Below are positions 23,029 through 35,663 of a stretch of 64,000 bases of DNA, one piece after another; the first letter of the stretch is position 1; every line of letters begins with the position of its first letter. A model generated the notes under the pieces. The model saw only the letters and a program-made list of their open reading frames with translations, did no database searches and had not been told where the DNA came from. This DNA comes from Maratus speciosus (Eukaryota; Arthropoda; Arachnida; Araneae; Salticidae): assembly GCA_963932465.1 (NCBI GenBank), contig OZ010795.1, positions 519,007,451 to 519,071,450 on the forward strand, read 5' to 3'. The translations under genes were made by a program, and so were the position numbers.

Positions 23029-24545
23029 CACTGATGAAAACAATTAAAGGGACAAACGATTAAAAAAAATAATAATAAGTTATCCCTATACGCAAATAAG
23101 GTATCAGATGATAGTTAAGCTCGTCGCAGACACACCTGCCGCGCAGTGATATGTGTGGTCATAAGAAAGTGGCAGTGTGATCACGTTTGTGCAGAGGTGC
23201 CTCATTTGACCGCTGAAGCTTGTAGCGGAAGGGCGTTTTGAAGCATCGTAGCATAACCCAATCCTTGTTTTTTTTATTTCTTTGTTTACCCATCGTTAGT
23301 ATGGCTAGTCGACATCGTGTAGATGATGCCACAAGATGGCAGATTATTGGAAGACTCGAGGCCGGCCAGTCACAGGCTACCTGTACTAAGGACCTCTGTG
23401 TTCCATGAAATGTGCTGTCTACTCTGTGGAAACAGTTCACAGAGACCAAAACAGTGATCCCTGGTCCTGGTCAAGGCCTAAAAAGGGCAACAACGCCGGC
23501 TGAAAACCATTATTTGAGACTTTTAACCAAAAGGGATAGGTCCGTGTCAGTGAAACAACTGTCTCGTCACCTGTATAATGCTACAGGAACATCCATTTCC
23601 CGGAAAACAGTCACCCAGAGACTTAATGGAGGTGGCCTGTATGCCAGGTGCCCTATAGTCTGCATCCCTTTGGCTGTGAACCAGAAAAAGTCCCGTCTAT
23701 CATGTTACCGAGAACACCTGTCTTGGACAGAGGATAGTTTTGGGCGGTTCTGTACAGTGATGTGTCGCGATTCAATCTGGACAGTGACTCGAGACGTGTT
23801 CTCATCTGGAGAGAACCCGAGAGTCGATATCAGCCCTCTAACATTGTCGAAAATGATCCCTATTCTGGAGGTGGTCTGATGGTCTGGCAGGCATCAAGGC
23901 AAACGGGCGTACCGACCATAATGTTTTTGATAGAGGTACTTTAACAGGTCAGCGGTAAAGGGAGGAGATTCTTGCATCCTCTGTGAGACTTTCCGCGGAG
24001 CATATGGACTGAATTTCGTTTTTATAGACGATAAAGCCCGTCCACACAGGGATCAGTTGGTGGACGAATACCTTGAATCGTAGGATGTTCAACGAATAGA
24101 GTGGCCTGAGATGTCCCCTGACCTTAATCTCATAGGACACATATGGGACGCCCTTGGACGATCAATTGCAGCTCGAAGACCAGCTCCAAGGACCATCGAT
24201 GAGCTCAAGGGTGCCTTGGGGCAAAAGAGGGTGCAGTTGCCATAGAGATTGATAAGGACCCTGGTAAGCAGTATGAAACGCCGATGCGATAGTTATGTAG
24301 TTGTTACAGACGATTATACACTCTATTAGACACGTTTGTCTCTGACTGACAGAGTGCTGGTCAACTGCTGTGCTGGACACGTGACCAGTTACCTTATTTA
24401 GGGTGCAGGTTGTGCCCATTTTTGCTTTCCCATACATTAGTCTTATATCGAATGATATTTTGGCCAAGTTTGGTTTTATTTGCTTTGTTAATTTTTTTTA
24501 ATTGCAAAAAAAAAACATTTCTCCCTTTAATTGTTTTCACCAGTG
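23029..24545 (+). mobile_element. Decayed Tc1-like element in the spacer between two Helitrons
   Basis: The terminal repeats CACTGATGAAAACAATTAAAGGGA (left, read in two parts: CACTGATGAAAAC and AATTAAAGGGA) and the inverse at 24516-24545 agree except for a few bases, with TA on each side. The 1517-bp element lies wholly in the (TA)n tract separating Helitron copies 1 and 2. Confidence 0.9.
23301..24330 (+). pseudogene. Tc1-like transposase pseudogene
   Basis: It starts MASRHRVDDATRWQIIGRL, with an N-terminal helix-turn-helix. An in-frame TGA near 23406 probably replaces an Arg CGA. The frame then runs on as NVLSTLWKQF and KQLSRHLYNATG. The catalytic domain is broken by frameshifts: DSDSRRVLIWREPES (frame from 23762) and YSGGGLMVW, then DKARPHRDQLVDEY, then SPDLNLIGHIWDALG. 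The last block should read ...IEH.., so the third catalytic acidic residue is now Gly. It was a mobile-element transposase and cannot be active now. A minus-strand frame at 24162-24467 is a shadow. Confidence 0.9.
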
Positions 24546-24551
24546 TATATA

Positions 24552-27500
24552 TCTACCCTATCTATATTATAAAGGACAAAGATATCTATGCGTAACGCAT
24601 ACGTCATTTTGCGAATGGCAACACTTTGAAATTTGAAATGAAATTTTGGTTTTGCATTTTCTCTACTGCAAATTTTTAAACTTCTATGCATCACACATTT
24701 TAACTTTTTACACCGTCGTATAAGGAAAAAAATTCTTTTTTAAATACTATTTGTTTGAAAGCTGTATCTCAATTTATTTTTGAGATATTAATTTTTTTGT
24801 AGTTTTTAATACAAATTTTGTAATTGTGGCAACTGAAGTACTCCATTTATATTGAAAGTAAAGGGAAAATATTCATGGTTTATTATTTTTATTCATTATA
24901 TCCTTATTGATGCCATTTTCCCATTACAAATAAAAGTAACTTTTTTATAATTTTTGAACAGAAAATGATGTCAGACATTAAATAAAACACGCATTCTTCT
25001 TCATAAATCAGCTACATTTTAATATTTTTACATTACGCTGATAAATGAGTTTGAGGCGCTCGGCAAAATGATTCATTGAGTAAAAATGATATATTTAAAA
25101 CAAAACGATAATTTTTTTTGATAAAACTAAATATTTGACCAATACTATAAATGGCGAATACTATGACAACTAAAGTCAAATTTCTCAATTTTTTTTTCGC
25201 GGGTACTAAGATTAGAACTTAAGATTTGAACGAATGTTCACCTGAAAAGTTGTATCGCACAAACGTGACTTTAACTTTGGAAATCCATTCATTAATAATC
25301 TATTCTTTTGCGCGTTAAAATACTTTCAAATTGTGAATTTGAGTGGTGCGTATGTAAATTACGAGAATGTGAAAATAACGTACAGTTTAGATTTTATGGG
25401 GGGAAATTTTTATGATGTGACAAAGCGAAATCCTTTTTACTGATTTTTCATCCCGTAAAAACAAACATAAGAGCTCCATCGATAACTTCATCATAATTAC
25501 TCATCTTGATTACGTAATCAAGATTACGTACTTGTAGATCTTGATTACGTACAGTTTAATTTTTCAATAATTTAAGCAGTTGAAGTTTGTAGAAATAATA
25601 TTTTGGTAATTTTGGGTTTAAAATATTATTTGTTTTAAGAGTTAGACAACCAATGTAAGATGATTTTTTTTGTTGTAATTATTTTTGTAGGTTTATTATA
25701 ATTTCGATCTGACAGTTCCTTTCAAACATTTTAGTACGTCGAATTTCGACGGGTTGCAACTCGTATATATAAAATCCTAATGAATCGAATTGAAACGAAT
25801 TTATGTAACGATTCTATGAAACGACTGATTAAACAACTGATTACGTTTCACGTCAATTTCTCCTAAAATATGGAATACATTGCGATGAAATTAACACCAA
25901 AAATCCGTATTGATCCACAGATCTCAAAACTGGTATTATACTTTTAAAATTATAATTAGTTTTCGAAATATTATTTTTTTTCAAATTTTAAATACTTTTT
26001 TTCTAATGATGGCAACTCATATTTTAATCATAACAGATATTTTTTTCCATATTTTAGAAAAGGTTATTTTAAATTAATTTGAAGACGAGTTTGGCCTCCC
26101 TTAAATGTATGCTAGAAATGCATCATGTTACTTTTATTGAGAATTCAATTTGTATTTCATTATCATTTAATTTAATACAAAACTTTCATTTAAAATTGAA
26201 ACCTTTAAAATAAATGGCTTTTACTTCATTCTTTTTTTTAAACGAAACGAAAAGAAAAATATTAGACACAGATGTCATATACGCAACGGGGTACTAATTG
26301 GCGCCAAAATGGCGTTATTTTGCCTGACATGGTAACCCGGCTATTGTTGCTTATTTATTAATAAATGTTTATTTGAATTTATTTTCTTTTTATTTACAAA
26401 AAATGTTATAAATTGTTTTGTTCTATAGTTATTAATTATTTTATTTATTTATTGTTATTTCATTTTAAAAATAAAAGAAAATATTTTAAAAATACATATG
26501 TAACAGGTATTTGAAAACGAGGTTTTCGCCAAATTGTAGTAAAATCACGCCAAACCCGGTGCGTATGTGACAATGCAACAAATCATGAGATTTATTTTCC
26601 ACTTCAAAGCAACGTTTTAATGTTATTACTTCTCCCGTCGACCAATTTCGCCAAATTATACAAATTGACATTTTTTTTTAATTTTAAATAACAAAAGAAC
26701 AAATAAATTAGTATAACATTAATAAAAATACAAATAAAACGCCAAAATAAAAATCCCTTGATGGCGTGAACATGTGTAACTTCCTTAAAGTCAAGTGAAT
26801 GTGACATTTATGATCAACCATTATTGGCATTTAATCTTATAGTATGGCGACAGATTTTTGGTCGATGGGATAACCAAGTAGCACCGTTTTAATTTACCAC
26901 TCGAAGAATAAAAAAATGCTAAATGGCGAGTTAAAAAAAAAAAATAATAATAAAAGCTATTGGTGAGATTTTCACCCGGCTAACATGAGAGTAGCATGAA
27001 TTCTTTGTGATCATGGCAACTTTTATGTAGGTTTATTCGAAAAAATAATTTTGATTGTTTAATCAAAATGGAAACCTTTCTTATGAAAACGAAGGAATCA
27101 GCCCGTTGTTTATGGCAGTTACATGACTTGGACTATAATAACATAAACGAAATAATGAGGATAGAATAATATTCGGCGACTTATCACACCTGTGGCTGGC
27201 TCACATTAAAGTACCAAAATGGCCGCCTGGAATATAAAAAGCGAAGGGATCCGACAGGAGCTGTTGATGATAGTCACATGACTTAGGCTATTATTATAGA
27301 GATTGTTTTCAATTTTAAAAACAGCGCAAAGAATAATATTTCCTAACGATTAAACATTTATTTTCACGTGACTATTAAAAACAGAAAAAAAAAAAAAAAA
27401 CTTTAAAATTACTATTAAATGAGTACGTGTTAAAGGCAGGAAAATATTGAAAATTATGTCCTGAAAATTGTATTTACACGTGAATATTAAAAGGGAAAGG

Positions 27501-28140
27501 AAACTTTAAAATAATAAATATATTAATATGCGTTTAACCATTTCACGGACAAGGCACTTCTATTCGTAAAATCTTGAAATCAGTGAATGGCACCAGAATT
27601 TAGAAACAAATTTCGAAATACAAAAATGCTTTTGTTCACTTACTTAATAAAAGGGAAAATTTCATACCAATATTCTGATGCTAATATGGCATTTAAGAAT
27701 TAAAATTAAGTGGTCCAAAAATGAACCACCGCCCTTGAAGGGGTTAAAACAGCAAATATTAGTAATTGTATTATGTCAATCGTTTTATAACGCTGTTAAA
27801 TAATACCGAGAGACAAAGACTCTGTTTAGTTAATTCATTTTATTTTAGCTTCTTTTCAAATGTTTAACTGATCTTCTTTAACCAAACAGGAAAACAACCA
27901 TTGGATGTCTTAACAGCAACGGATTATACCTTAAATTTTTGCAATCAAAGGGAATTGAATGGAAACCCGTTTACAGGGAGATCGCTACATTGTTTTTTCA
28001 GTGTAATCCAATCTTCTCTAATCTTTTTAAAACCGATCAGATTAGCGTGCGGTTAGATTCTACAGTGTCTGAACGGGGGTAGTCGAGAGTAGCTTGCAGG
28101 GGGTAGTCGAGCGTAGCTTGCAGGGGGGCAGAGCCCCTAG
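24552..28140 (+). mobile_element. Non-autonomous Helitron, copy 2 (~3.6 kb)
   Basis: The 5' TC (TCTACCCTATCTATATT) follows A in the TA run next to the Tc1-like element. The 3' end is GGGGGGCAGAGCCCC, then CTAG and T. The last ~70 bp contain an internal duplication of the GTAGTCGAG..TAGCTTGCAGGGGG segment, so the terminal hairpin region is partly doubled. No coding capacity. Homologous to copy 1 throughout, and the two copies are in the same orientation. Confidence 0.88.
27538..27743. mobile_element. piggyBac-type MITE inside Helitron copy 2
   Basis: TTAA flanks at 27534-27537 and 27744-27747. The ends are CCATTTCACGGACAAGG and the inverse of GCCCTTGAAGGGG. This is the ortholog-like partner of 22425-22630. 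Confidence 0.75.
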
Positions 28141-28200
28141 TATATATGTAATTATATATCTATATAATTATTATATAATGTATTATAATTTATTATAGTA

Positions 28201-28272
<72 letters not shown>

Positions 28273-28326
28273 GCTTATTTATTGAAATTTTTATAAGGTT
28301 TAATCGCTGTTTCAGGGGTAACACTA
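28141..28326. repeat. AT-rich spacer with (TA)n run
   Basis: A long (TA)n occupies about 28207-28272. Nothing else is seen. Confidence 0.85.
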
Positions 28327-28420
28327 CATTGTAAAAAAAATTCCGTTAAAATACGGAAATTGTATTGGCAATCGATTGCCAGTGAAATTTCCGTATTTTA
28401 ACGGAATTTTTTTTTAAGTG
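28327..28420. mobile_element. 94-bp palindromic MITE with degenerate CACTG-type ends
   Basis: The two halves (ATTCCGTTAAAATACGG ... CCGTATTTTAACGGAAT) are near-perfect inverses around GGCAATCGATTGCC. The outer ends CATTGTAAAAAAAA and AAAAAAAAAGTG-like resemble the CACTGTAAAAAAA termini of the 34330-52744 element. TA is present on the left; the right flank is TG. Confidence 0.7.
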
Positions 28421-28539
28421 TGCTCTGATCTCGAAATCGTGTTTCGAAACTGTTTTTGCTCCATAAAATACTCTATATAGACATGAAAACCGTATTTGAT
28501 TAGTTAAAAATCGATATACAAAATAAAAGGGAAATTGTA

Positions 28540-30115
28540 GAGCTGCAAACGTAGAGCGGTTTTTAGCTCACAGGCTATCAAAGCCTGAGAGCTAATGTGC
28601 CCGCCCGTTCTGTATGTATGTATGTATGTATGTACGTACGTACGTACGTATGTATGTATGTATGTATGTACGTAACGCGATAACTCTTGATAGAAACATC
28701 CGATTTGCTTAAAAATTTTTTCCTAGGTTCATTGTGATAAGGCGCTTCCCTGATTAGTTTTGGGAGTTCATTGGTTAAGGATAAAGGGGGAAAAACGGGG
28801 TTAGTCCATCCCCTTAATTCAGAAAAATGGGTTTTTCATGTAGAATCATTCGATTTGCTCCGAATTTGGTATACGGTTTATTATGTTAAGAAACATCTCT
28901 GATTAGTTTTGGGGTTTCATTGGTTAAGGATAAAGGGGGAAAAGGGGGGTTAGTCCACCCCCTTAATTCAGATAAATGTGTTTTTCATGCAGAATCATTC
29001 AATTTGCTCCGAATTTGGTATACCGGTTTATTATGTAAAGGAACTTCCCTGATTAGTTTTGGGGGTTCATTGGTTAAGGATAAAGGGGGAAAAGGGGGGT
29101 TAGTCCACCCCCTTAATTCAGATAAATGGGTTTTTCATGCAGAATCATTCGATTTGCTCCGAATTTGGTATACCGGTTTATTCTGTTAAGGAACTTCCCT
29201 GATTAGTTTTGGGAGTTCATTGGTTAAGGATAAAGGGGGAAAAACGAGGTTAGTCCACCCCATCCCCCCTTAATTTAGATAAATGGGTTTTTCATGCAGA
29301 ATGATTCGATTTGCTCCGAATTTAGTATACCGGTTTATTATGTTAAGGAACTTCCCTGATTAGTTTTGTGGGTTCATTGGTTAAGGATAAAGGGGGGAAA
29401 AACAGGGTTAGTCCACCCCCCTTAATTCAGATAAATGTGTTTTTCATGCAGAATGATTCGATTTGCTCCGAATTTGGTATACCGGTTTATTATGTTAAGG
29501 AACTTCCCTGATTCGTTTTGGCGATTCATTGGTTAAGGATAAAGGGGGAAAAGGGGGGTTAGTCCACCCCCTTAATTCAGATAAATGGGTTTTTCATGCA
29601 GAATCATTCGATTTGTTCCGAATTTGGTTTACCGGTTTATTCTGTTAAAGAATTTCCCTGATTAGTTTTGAGGTTTCATTGGTTAAGGGTAAAGGGGGAA
29701 ACGGGAGGTTAGCCCGCCCCTCTTAATTTAGATAAATGGGTTTTTCATGCAGAATGATTCGATTTGCTCCGAAGTTGGTATACCGGTTTATTATGTTAAG
29801 GAGCTTCCCTGATTCGTTTTGGCGATTCATTGGTTAAGGATAAAGGGGGGCTAGTCCACCCCCTTAATTTAGATAAATGTTTTTTTTTTGCAAGATTATT
29901 CGATTTGCTTTAAATTTGGTATACCGGTTTATTATGATAAGGAGCTTCCCTGATTACCTTTGGAGGTTCACTGGTTAAGTATAAAGGGGGAAACGGGGGC
30001 TAATTCCCCTTCACTTATTTTTTTGAATGGCATTAGTCTTTATAATATGTGTATAATATACAATTAGTGTGCATAGTCTGTGAGCTCAATGCCATCAGTT
30101 TAGCTGGGCATTTTT
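28540..30115 (+). mobile_element. DINE/Helentron-like element D with nine-unit minisatellite
   Basis: The left end carries TTTAGCTCACAGGC (about 28561), mirrored on the right by GTCTGTGAGCTCA (about 30078), a subterminal inverted repeat. A (TATG/TACG)n run lies at 28612-28675. The core has nine ~150-bp units with GTTCATTGGTTAAGG words starting near 28767, 28916, 29067, 29217, 29365, 29526, 29676, 29827 and 29967. The right end forms a hairpin AATGCC ... GGGCATT followed by a T-run. The architecture parallels elements A-C, but the sequence is a different family. A minus-stop-free frame at 28920-29189 simply reads across two units. Confidence 0.7.
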
Positions 30116-31854
30116 CTTTTTTATTTCTTTTCTAATCGCTGGATACTCTAATTTCGCTAGTTTTCAATCAGTCCTTTTAAAAATTAAAGGACACGTATTT
30201 TTCTAGTGGATTTTTTCGAAATATCAATATCTCTTTTTCTGCACAATTTTTAGTAACGAAATTTTTGACTGAAAATTTATATTTTATTTCGAATTTATGA
30301 ACATTTCACTAAAAAGAGATATTTTTAAGAACACCTTCACATTTCACTAGATTCTCGCCTCCATAATCTACATTTCTTATCTCATTCTTTTAAGCAATCG
30401 TGTTCACAGCTTGTCCTTCTTATTTCGAAACGCTTTCGTCTAACAGCTGAGAAACTGCCATTTTTTAAAAAATAGTTTTCTATCTTAATTTAGTGTAAAT
30501 AGATTTTTATAAACTTTTTCATTTCTCGAAAAAAATCCGAAAACATCTTAAAATTCGGAGCGTCAAAGTGATTTTACTTTTTAAACTGCCTTTATTAACA
30601 CCATTTATTTTAAACTAGGACTTACCTCAGTCGGATTAATCTGAGCGACATTGCCGTGAACATAGATTTAATACTAACTTGTTGCAAGTAAAGAAAATGA
30701 GATACCATCTTTAATTGGCCATATACTGGTTACAAATTCAAATGATGAAATATCTAGATTAGTGAATCTGAAAAAAAAAAATCCATATCAAATTTAAACC
30801 AGCAGAGATAGAATAGCCTAGAGAAGGAACACATTCACAAGTACTTTCGGCCAACCTTTAGCTGTTACATGCCGACATTTATTCAATATTTACATAATTT
30901 ATTCACTGCTAGGTGTGTATCTACATATTTTGTTGGATTTAAATAGCATGTTTGTTTTATGTTGTTGTTCTTTTGGGGTGGGGGGATGTAGTATTATTAA
31001 ATATTTAAAGTTTCTATACCTAATAATTTTAAATTAATGGTAAATTAAAACGTTTCTGTTCATTTCACCTTCAGTTTTTAGACTTAGCAGTAACACAGAA
31101 ATAGAAAATTTTCGAAAGTTTTTTGTTCCTGCTCCATTTTACATAGCCAAGTTTTTAGAAAGTGTTCTGTTGTGAGTATTTATATCTTAAAGGTAACAGC
31201 CATGCCAATTTTCATGTTTATATTCCTAACAATTTCAAGTACTTCGTTATTTAGATCATCTTTAGGACATTGTCTGCATTATTTAGCCTTCTAAATTTCG
31301 AATTTTTCAGAATTCGTTCTAAAACGAACATTTACACTTTATAAATTACTACCATGCAAAATTTCAAGTTTCTAACTCTAACAGTATCACAGAAATTGCA
31401 GTTTAGATCTTTTTTTTTATCGTGCACCCTTTTAATTTTCCGGTTTTTTAAAAACTGATCGGCATTTACATCTTAAAACTAATAACCACTGAAATTTCAA
31501 AATTTCTATCCCTAACAGTTCCAAATAAATCGTGATTTAGAATCTTTCTAGAACGTTTTACTTTTATTTCTCACTTTAAAATTTACCTTTTAAAAAGAGT
31601 TCATAACGGGTGTTTACATCTTAAAAGTAGCTACCACACCGATTTTCAAATTTCTAGCACAAAGAATATCACAAAAATCGCATTTTAGAGCTTTTTTGTT
31701 CCTGCACCGATGGGAGTTGTTGTACCGACATAAAATACAGTCTTTTATGGAGCAGAGATGGTCACCAACGATATTTTTTATGACACCACTATATTTTTAA
31801 TCGGATAGGTAGTTTCAGAGATGACGCCCCACAAACATCCAAACTGTTACTGCT
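30116..31854. repeat. Noncoding stretch with degenerate ~125-bp tandem units
   Basis: From about 30985 to 31735 a diverged unit recurs roughly five times. It contains CCAATTTTCA / TTTCAAGTTTCTA, CCTAACAGT-TCACAGAAAT and CATTTAGA-type words, often followed by a T-run and GTTCCTGCACC. The preceding 870 bp has no recognisable feature. No gene. Confidence 0.55.
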
Positions 31855-32190
31855 TTGCAGAGATGTCATATACGTGCCCCATATTGGCGCAATTTTTTTC
31901 TGACGCCAATGTCATATACGCACCGGGCACTTAAGAGGCGCCAAAGTGTCGTTATTTAGCTTGATACGGTAACCCGGATAATGTTGTTCATTTATTAATA
32001 AATTGTTTATTTACATTTTTTTAAACTATATAAATGTTTTGTTCTATATTTATTAATCAAACTTTTTTTTATTTATTGTTATTCCCCTTTTTAAAAATAT
32101 ATATGTATCTGGTATTCCAAAACGAGGTTTTCGCCAAATTGGCGTCGAAAAAAAATCGCGCCAATATGGAGTGTGTATGACATCTGTGCC
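31855..32190 (+). mobile_element. Helitron-B fragment
   Basis: Words such as GTCATATACGCACCGGG, GGCGCCAAA and GGTAACCCGG match the segment near 21145-21210 and 26272-26345 of the large Helitrons and 63025-63095 of the third copy. The following TTCGCCAAATTGG block also matches. Neither end of the element is present. Confidence 0.65.
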
Positions 32191-32802
32191 CTTATCTAAT
32201 ACGTGTTAGCAGATGCATATTTTAAAATACATACATAAACCAGTATAATACTTCATCAGTGTTATTTTCATTGTCGTTTATATCATTTGGCAAAAAATGT
32301 TACTTTCTTAAACTCGAATTGCGTCAACCTTTTTTTAAAAAAAGCAAAGTACATATAACAATGAAATTCCTTGAAGAATAATAAATACATGGTAATAAAG
32401 CATTTAGGTCAGCGCAGGTGATAAATCGTCAAATATTGTTCTTATCACCAACTTTCGTAATGCATTCTTTTAATTTAAAATACATATATTAAATACATTT
32501 AAAAACACGATTTGACTTATTTAATTAAAAATACTAATAAGTAAATAAATAAAAATAATAAGAAGAGATAATAGCTGACTTTTATTTCAACATCAACAGA
32601 AGTTACTCGTGCGGAAAAAAGGTGGATTTTGACAAAAAAATAAATAAAAATAAAATACTCTTGGCAAAATTTGAACCGGGTTAAAAAAAAAAAAATGTAC
32701 CGTGATTAATTCAAATATTATAGGAATATTCCGTAACCTGGTTTTCAACCAATGTCGTATTTTAAAAAGTTTCGCTTAACTCCAATTAAATTTCATTGCT
32801 GT

Positions 32803-32834
<32 letters not shown>

Positions 32835-33079
32835 GGGTGGGGGGGGGGGGGGGAGAGGAGGGAATGCGAGATTGCATATATTTGCATTTAAATTTTAAAC
32901 TTTCGTTTATATAACGGTTGCTTGCATGAATAATTAGCACCTTGATGATTGAGCTTCACGCGAAAGATATGTAAAAAACTACTTGTGTGGTTTGTGTGCT
33001 TAAATTCATTATTACTTAGCTGTTATAACTCCCATACAGTATTATAACAATGTTACCGTTATAGTCTAAGAGCTAGCAC
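32191..33079. other. Noncoding stretch with poly-T/poly-G tract
   Basis: Only a T-run (about 32808-32834) followed by a G-rich run (to about 32867) stands out. No gene. Confidence 0.6.
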
Positions 33080-33810
33080 GTCAAAAAACACGCCATTTTA
33101 TCAAGGCTCATTTTTCTATATGTTCTTCCGTTTTATGGTGTAGTACGTTTGTGGACGGCCTGGCTGCCTGGAGACGTTACGGTTACCGGCGGGAGAAGGT
33201 GTTATGCAGGTCAAAAAACTTCAAAATTACGTCATTTTATCAAGCCTCATTTTTCTATGTGTTCTTCCGTTTTATGGTTTAGTACGTTTGCGGACGGACT
33301 GGATGACGGGAGACGTTGCGTTTACCTGCGGGAGAAGGGTTATGCAGGTCAAAAAACTTCAAAATTACGTCATTTTAGCATGATCTTTGTTTTTAACATC
33401 TGTTTCTACTAACTACTTGTGATATTAATCCATTATTGCCAGACGTTGCCAATGTCGCTAAGACCCTGCCAGATCCACATTTATATTTAACATATTACAC
33501 TTTGGCTATCAGACTTCCTATAATTAATTTGCAAGACACAAATTCGGTTTCAAAGTTAGAGCCAGACAGTTTTAAATATGGCAACGAAAGTGCCTGTTTC
33601 AAGAGTGTTTTATAGTTTAAAAATTATAAGTCATCTTTACGTCATTTTATCAAGCTTAAAAATAACAAGATATTACTCTTTGGATATCAGATAATCTGTA
33701 GTTAATTTGCCAGGCACAAATTCGGTTGTAAAGTTAATGCCAGACGGCTTTAAATATGGCAACGAAAGTGCCTGTTTCAAGAGTGGTTTATAGGTTAAAA
33801 ATTAAAAGCA
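33080..33810. repeat. Two short tandem repeats side by side
   Basis: Units starting GTCAAAAAAC at 33080, 33210 and (partial) 33348 repeat with a period of 130-138 bp; each contains TTCTTCCGTTTTATGG and GACGTT words. A second pair follows, at about 33494-33668 and 33670-33810, period about 176. Both copies of the second pair share AAATATGGCAACGAAAG and TGCCTGTTTCAAGAGTG. An 87-residue frame at 33149-33412 is the tandem repeat read through. Confidence 0.75.
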
Positions 33811-34012
33811 AGCAAATAAATTTATTAAAAGATATATAATTTTTACTCTGTTTCTTTTTAAAGTTAGGACAACAGTAAAGAAAAAAATGAAACATTATTT
33901 AATCTTTTTGGTGGGATTTCTAAATGGATTACTCAACATATAAGCCTAAATTAATTCATTATTTAATAATTGATATAATCATATATTTTTTTTAAATATT
34001 ACATTCTTCATT
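33811..34012. other. AT-rich noncoding spacer
   Basis: No feature seen. Confidence 0.5.
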
Positions 34013-34134
34013 TTAGGTAGATTTCATGAAAAATACTACCTATTGCAGTCGTTACCATGGTGCGAGTTTTGAAAAATTCTTTCATAACTTTTCATTATAG
34101 GACCCCAGGAACCCAAAACCATTCCCATCTAAAA

Positions 34135-34140
<6 letters not shown>
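34013..34140 (+). repeat. Repeat family R1, left part of interrupted copy
   Basis: Matches the minus strand of 16903-17030 (TTTTAGGTAGATTTC, ACTACCTATTGCA, GGACCCCAGGAACCC) up to a (TA)n tract at 34141-34168. In the uninterrupted copy the next bases after that tract are those found here at 56336. The two parts were therefore separated by insertion of the Penelope-like element. Confidence 0.85.
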
Positions 34141-34172
<32 letters not shown>

Positions 34173-34344
34173 GTTTGTAGCTTAATTGATTTTAAGTGCC
34201 TTTTATTGGATTTGTAAAGTTAAGAGGTTTTACTGATTTGTGCGGTTTTGTATTTTGTTGCGTTCGTTAACTAATTCTGTTAAGTGTTTGTTTTTAATAT
34301 GTTTGATAGTTAAATAGGTGTTTGTTCTACACTGTAAAAAAAAA

Positions 34345-34950
34345 CTCGGAAACGTTACTCTATCTGGTGGGGCAGCAATGTGGCCCACCAATTCTGTTAC
34401 GTTTCCGCATATTTCGGTCAAATGTTCACAAACGTTTCCGCATATTTCGGTCAAATATTCACAAATATTTCTGTGTGTTTTGGAAACATTTGCGTGCATT
34501 TCGGAAACGTTTCTTTATATTTCAGTCACATATTCAGTAACGTTTCTGCATACATCGGAAACCTTTCTGTATATTTCTTAAATGTTGCTGCATAATTCGG
34601 AAACCTTTCTTTATATTTCGGAAACTTTCCTGTATTTTCCGTAAATGTTGCTGTATATTTCGTAATCCTTCCCGTATTTTTCTGAAATGTTTCTGCATAA
34701 TTCCGAAACCTTCCGTTATATTTCGGAAACTTTCCTGTATTTTTTGTAAATGTTTCAGTGTATTTTGAAAATCATTCTATATATTTCAGAAATATTACTG
34801 TGTGTTTCGGAAAACTTCCTGTATTTTTCGGAAATGTCTACATAATTTGGAAACATTTCTGAAAAGATTCCGCGTACTTCGGAACCGTTTCTGCATTTTT
34901 CAGAAATGTCCCTGTATATTTCGGAAGCCTTTCTGCTTATGTTAAATAAG
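34345..34950. repeat. Left subterminal repeat array
   Basis: About twenty loosely spaced ~30-bp units built on TTTCGGAAAC-TTTCTGTATA. Similar words at 52555-52735 mark the other end. Such arrays are normally transposase-binding sites in CACTA-type elements. The overlapping frames at 34230-34595 are repeat read-through. Confidence 0.8.
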
Positions 34951-34970
34951 GTTTCTGAATTTATATTTAA

Positions 34971-35394
34971 GGCTTGTTATCAGTCAGGGCGCAACTTTCC
35001 CTCTCTAATGGGCTTGAAATGCATCCATATTTTTCAAATTCTCCCCCCCAAAAAATTAATTTTTTTACCATCTGTTTTCTGTAGGCTCTTCTTAAAGAAT
35101 GTATCTTTCTTTTTTATTTGCAAAAATATTTCTAAAATTTATATTTTAAGTGTTAAAACCTACGTGAAGCAGGCAAGTTATAAGAAGGATTTTAACACGT
35201 TAAATAAAAGTAACAATGTATTTTAAAAATATATCGTCAATTAAAAATGAAAGAAACATTCTTCAAGAAGAGCATACAGGAAATAGAAGGCAAAAATTTT
35301 AATTTTTCTTGGAGAAATTTGAAAAATATGGATGCATTCTAAGCCCATAGTTTAGCATTGAGAGGGGAATTTGCTGTCTGACTGATAAAGAGCC
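34971..35394. mobile_element. 424-bp MITE with ~75-bp inverted ends
   Basis: GGCTTGTTATCAGTCAGG at 34971 is mirrored by CTGACTGATAAAGAGCC ending at 35394, and the match continues inward through TGCATCCATATTTTTCAAAT. The interior is AT-rich. A 106-residue frame (34906-35226) overlaps it by chance. Confidence 0.75.
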
Positions 35395-35663
35395 TTAACG
35401 TTGCTAAATATGATTTCTCTGCGATTTCTCCTTGAATGGAACATTTATGAATAAGATATTAAGCTTTCTGAGCACATTTCGAGAACAATATTATGATTTT
35501 CCCATCCAAGTGTAACGGTTTAAGAAATTATTAATAACATTTCCAAGTATGTTACTAATATTTTCAGAAGAAGTCACTATTATTTCTTACTTTATGCTAT
35601 TAGTATTCCTGATACCAGAAATACAATACCTAGAATATATTCTAGGTCTGTACATATGTAACA

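Noticed and set aside
28920..29189. 89-residue frame
   Set aside because: It reads across two minisatellite units and repeats itself; no real protein features.
28750..30005. Nine regularly spaced direct repeats as a possible CRISPR array
   Set aside because: Units are ~150 bp, contiguous and diverged, without short unique spacers, and the DNA is eukaryotic.
34168..34329. Pseudo-LTR of the PLE matching its 3' tail
   Set aside because: Compared by eye with 55936-56284; only short GTTAAGT words are shared, which is not enough for a terminal duplication.
34230..34595. Four overlapping frames on both strands
   Set aside because: All are read-through of the GGAAAC-TTTC subterminal array.
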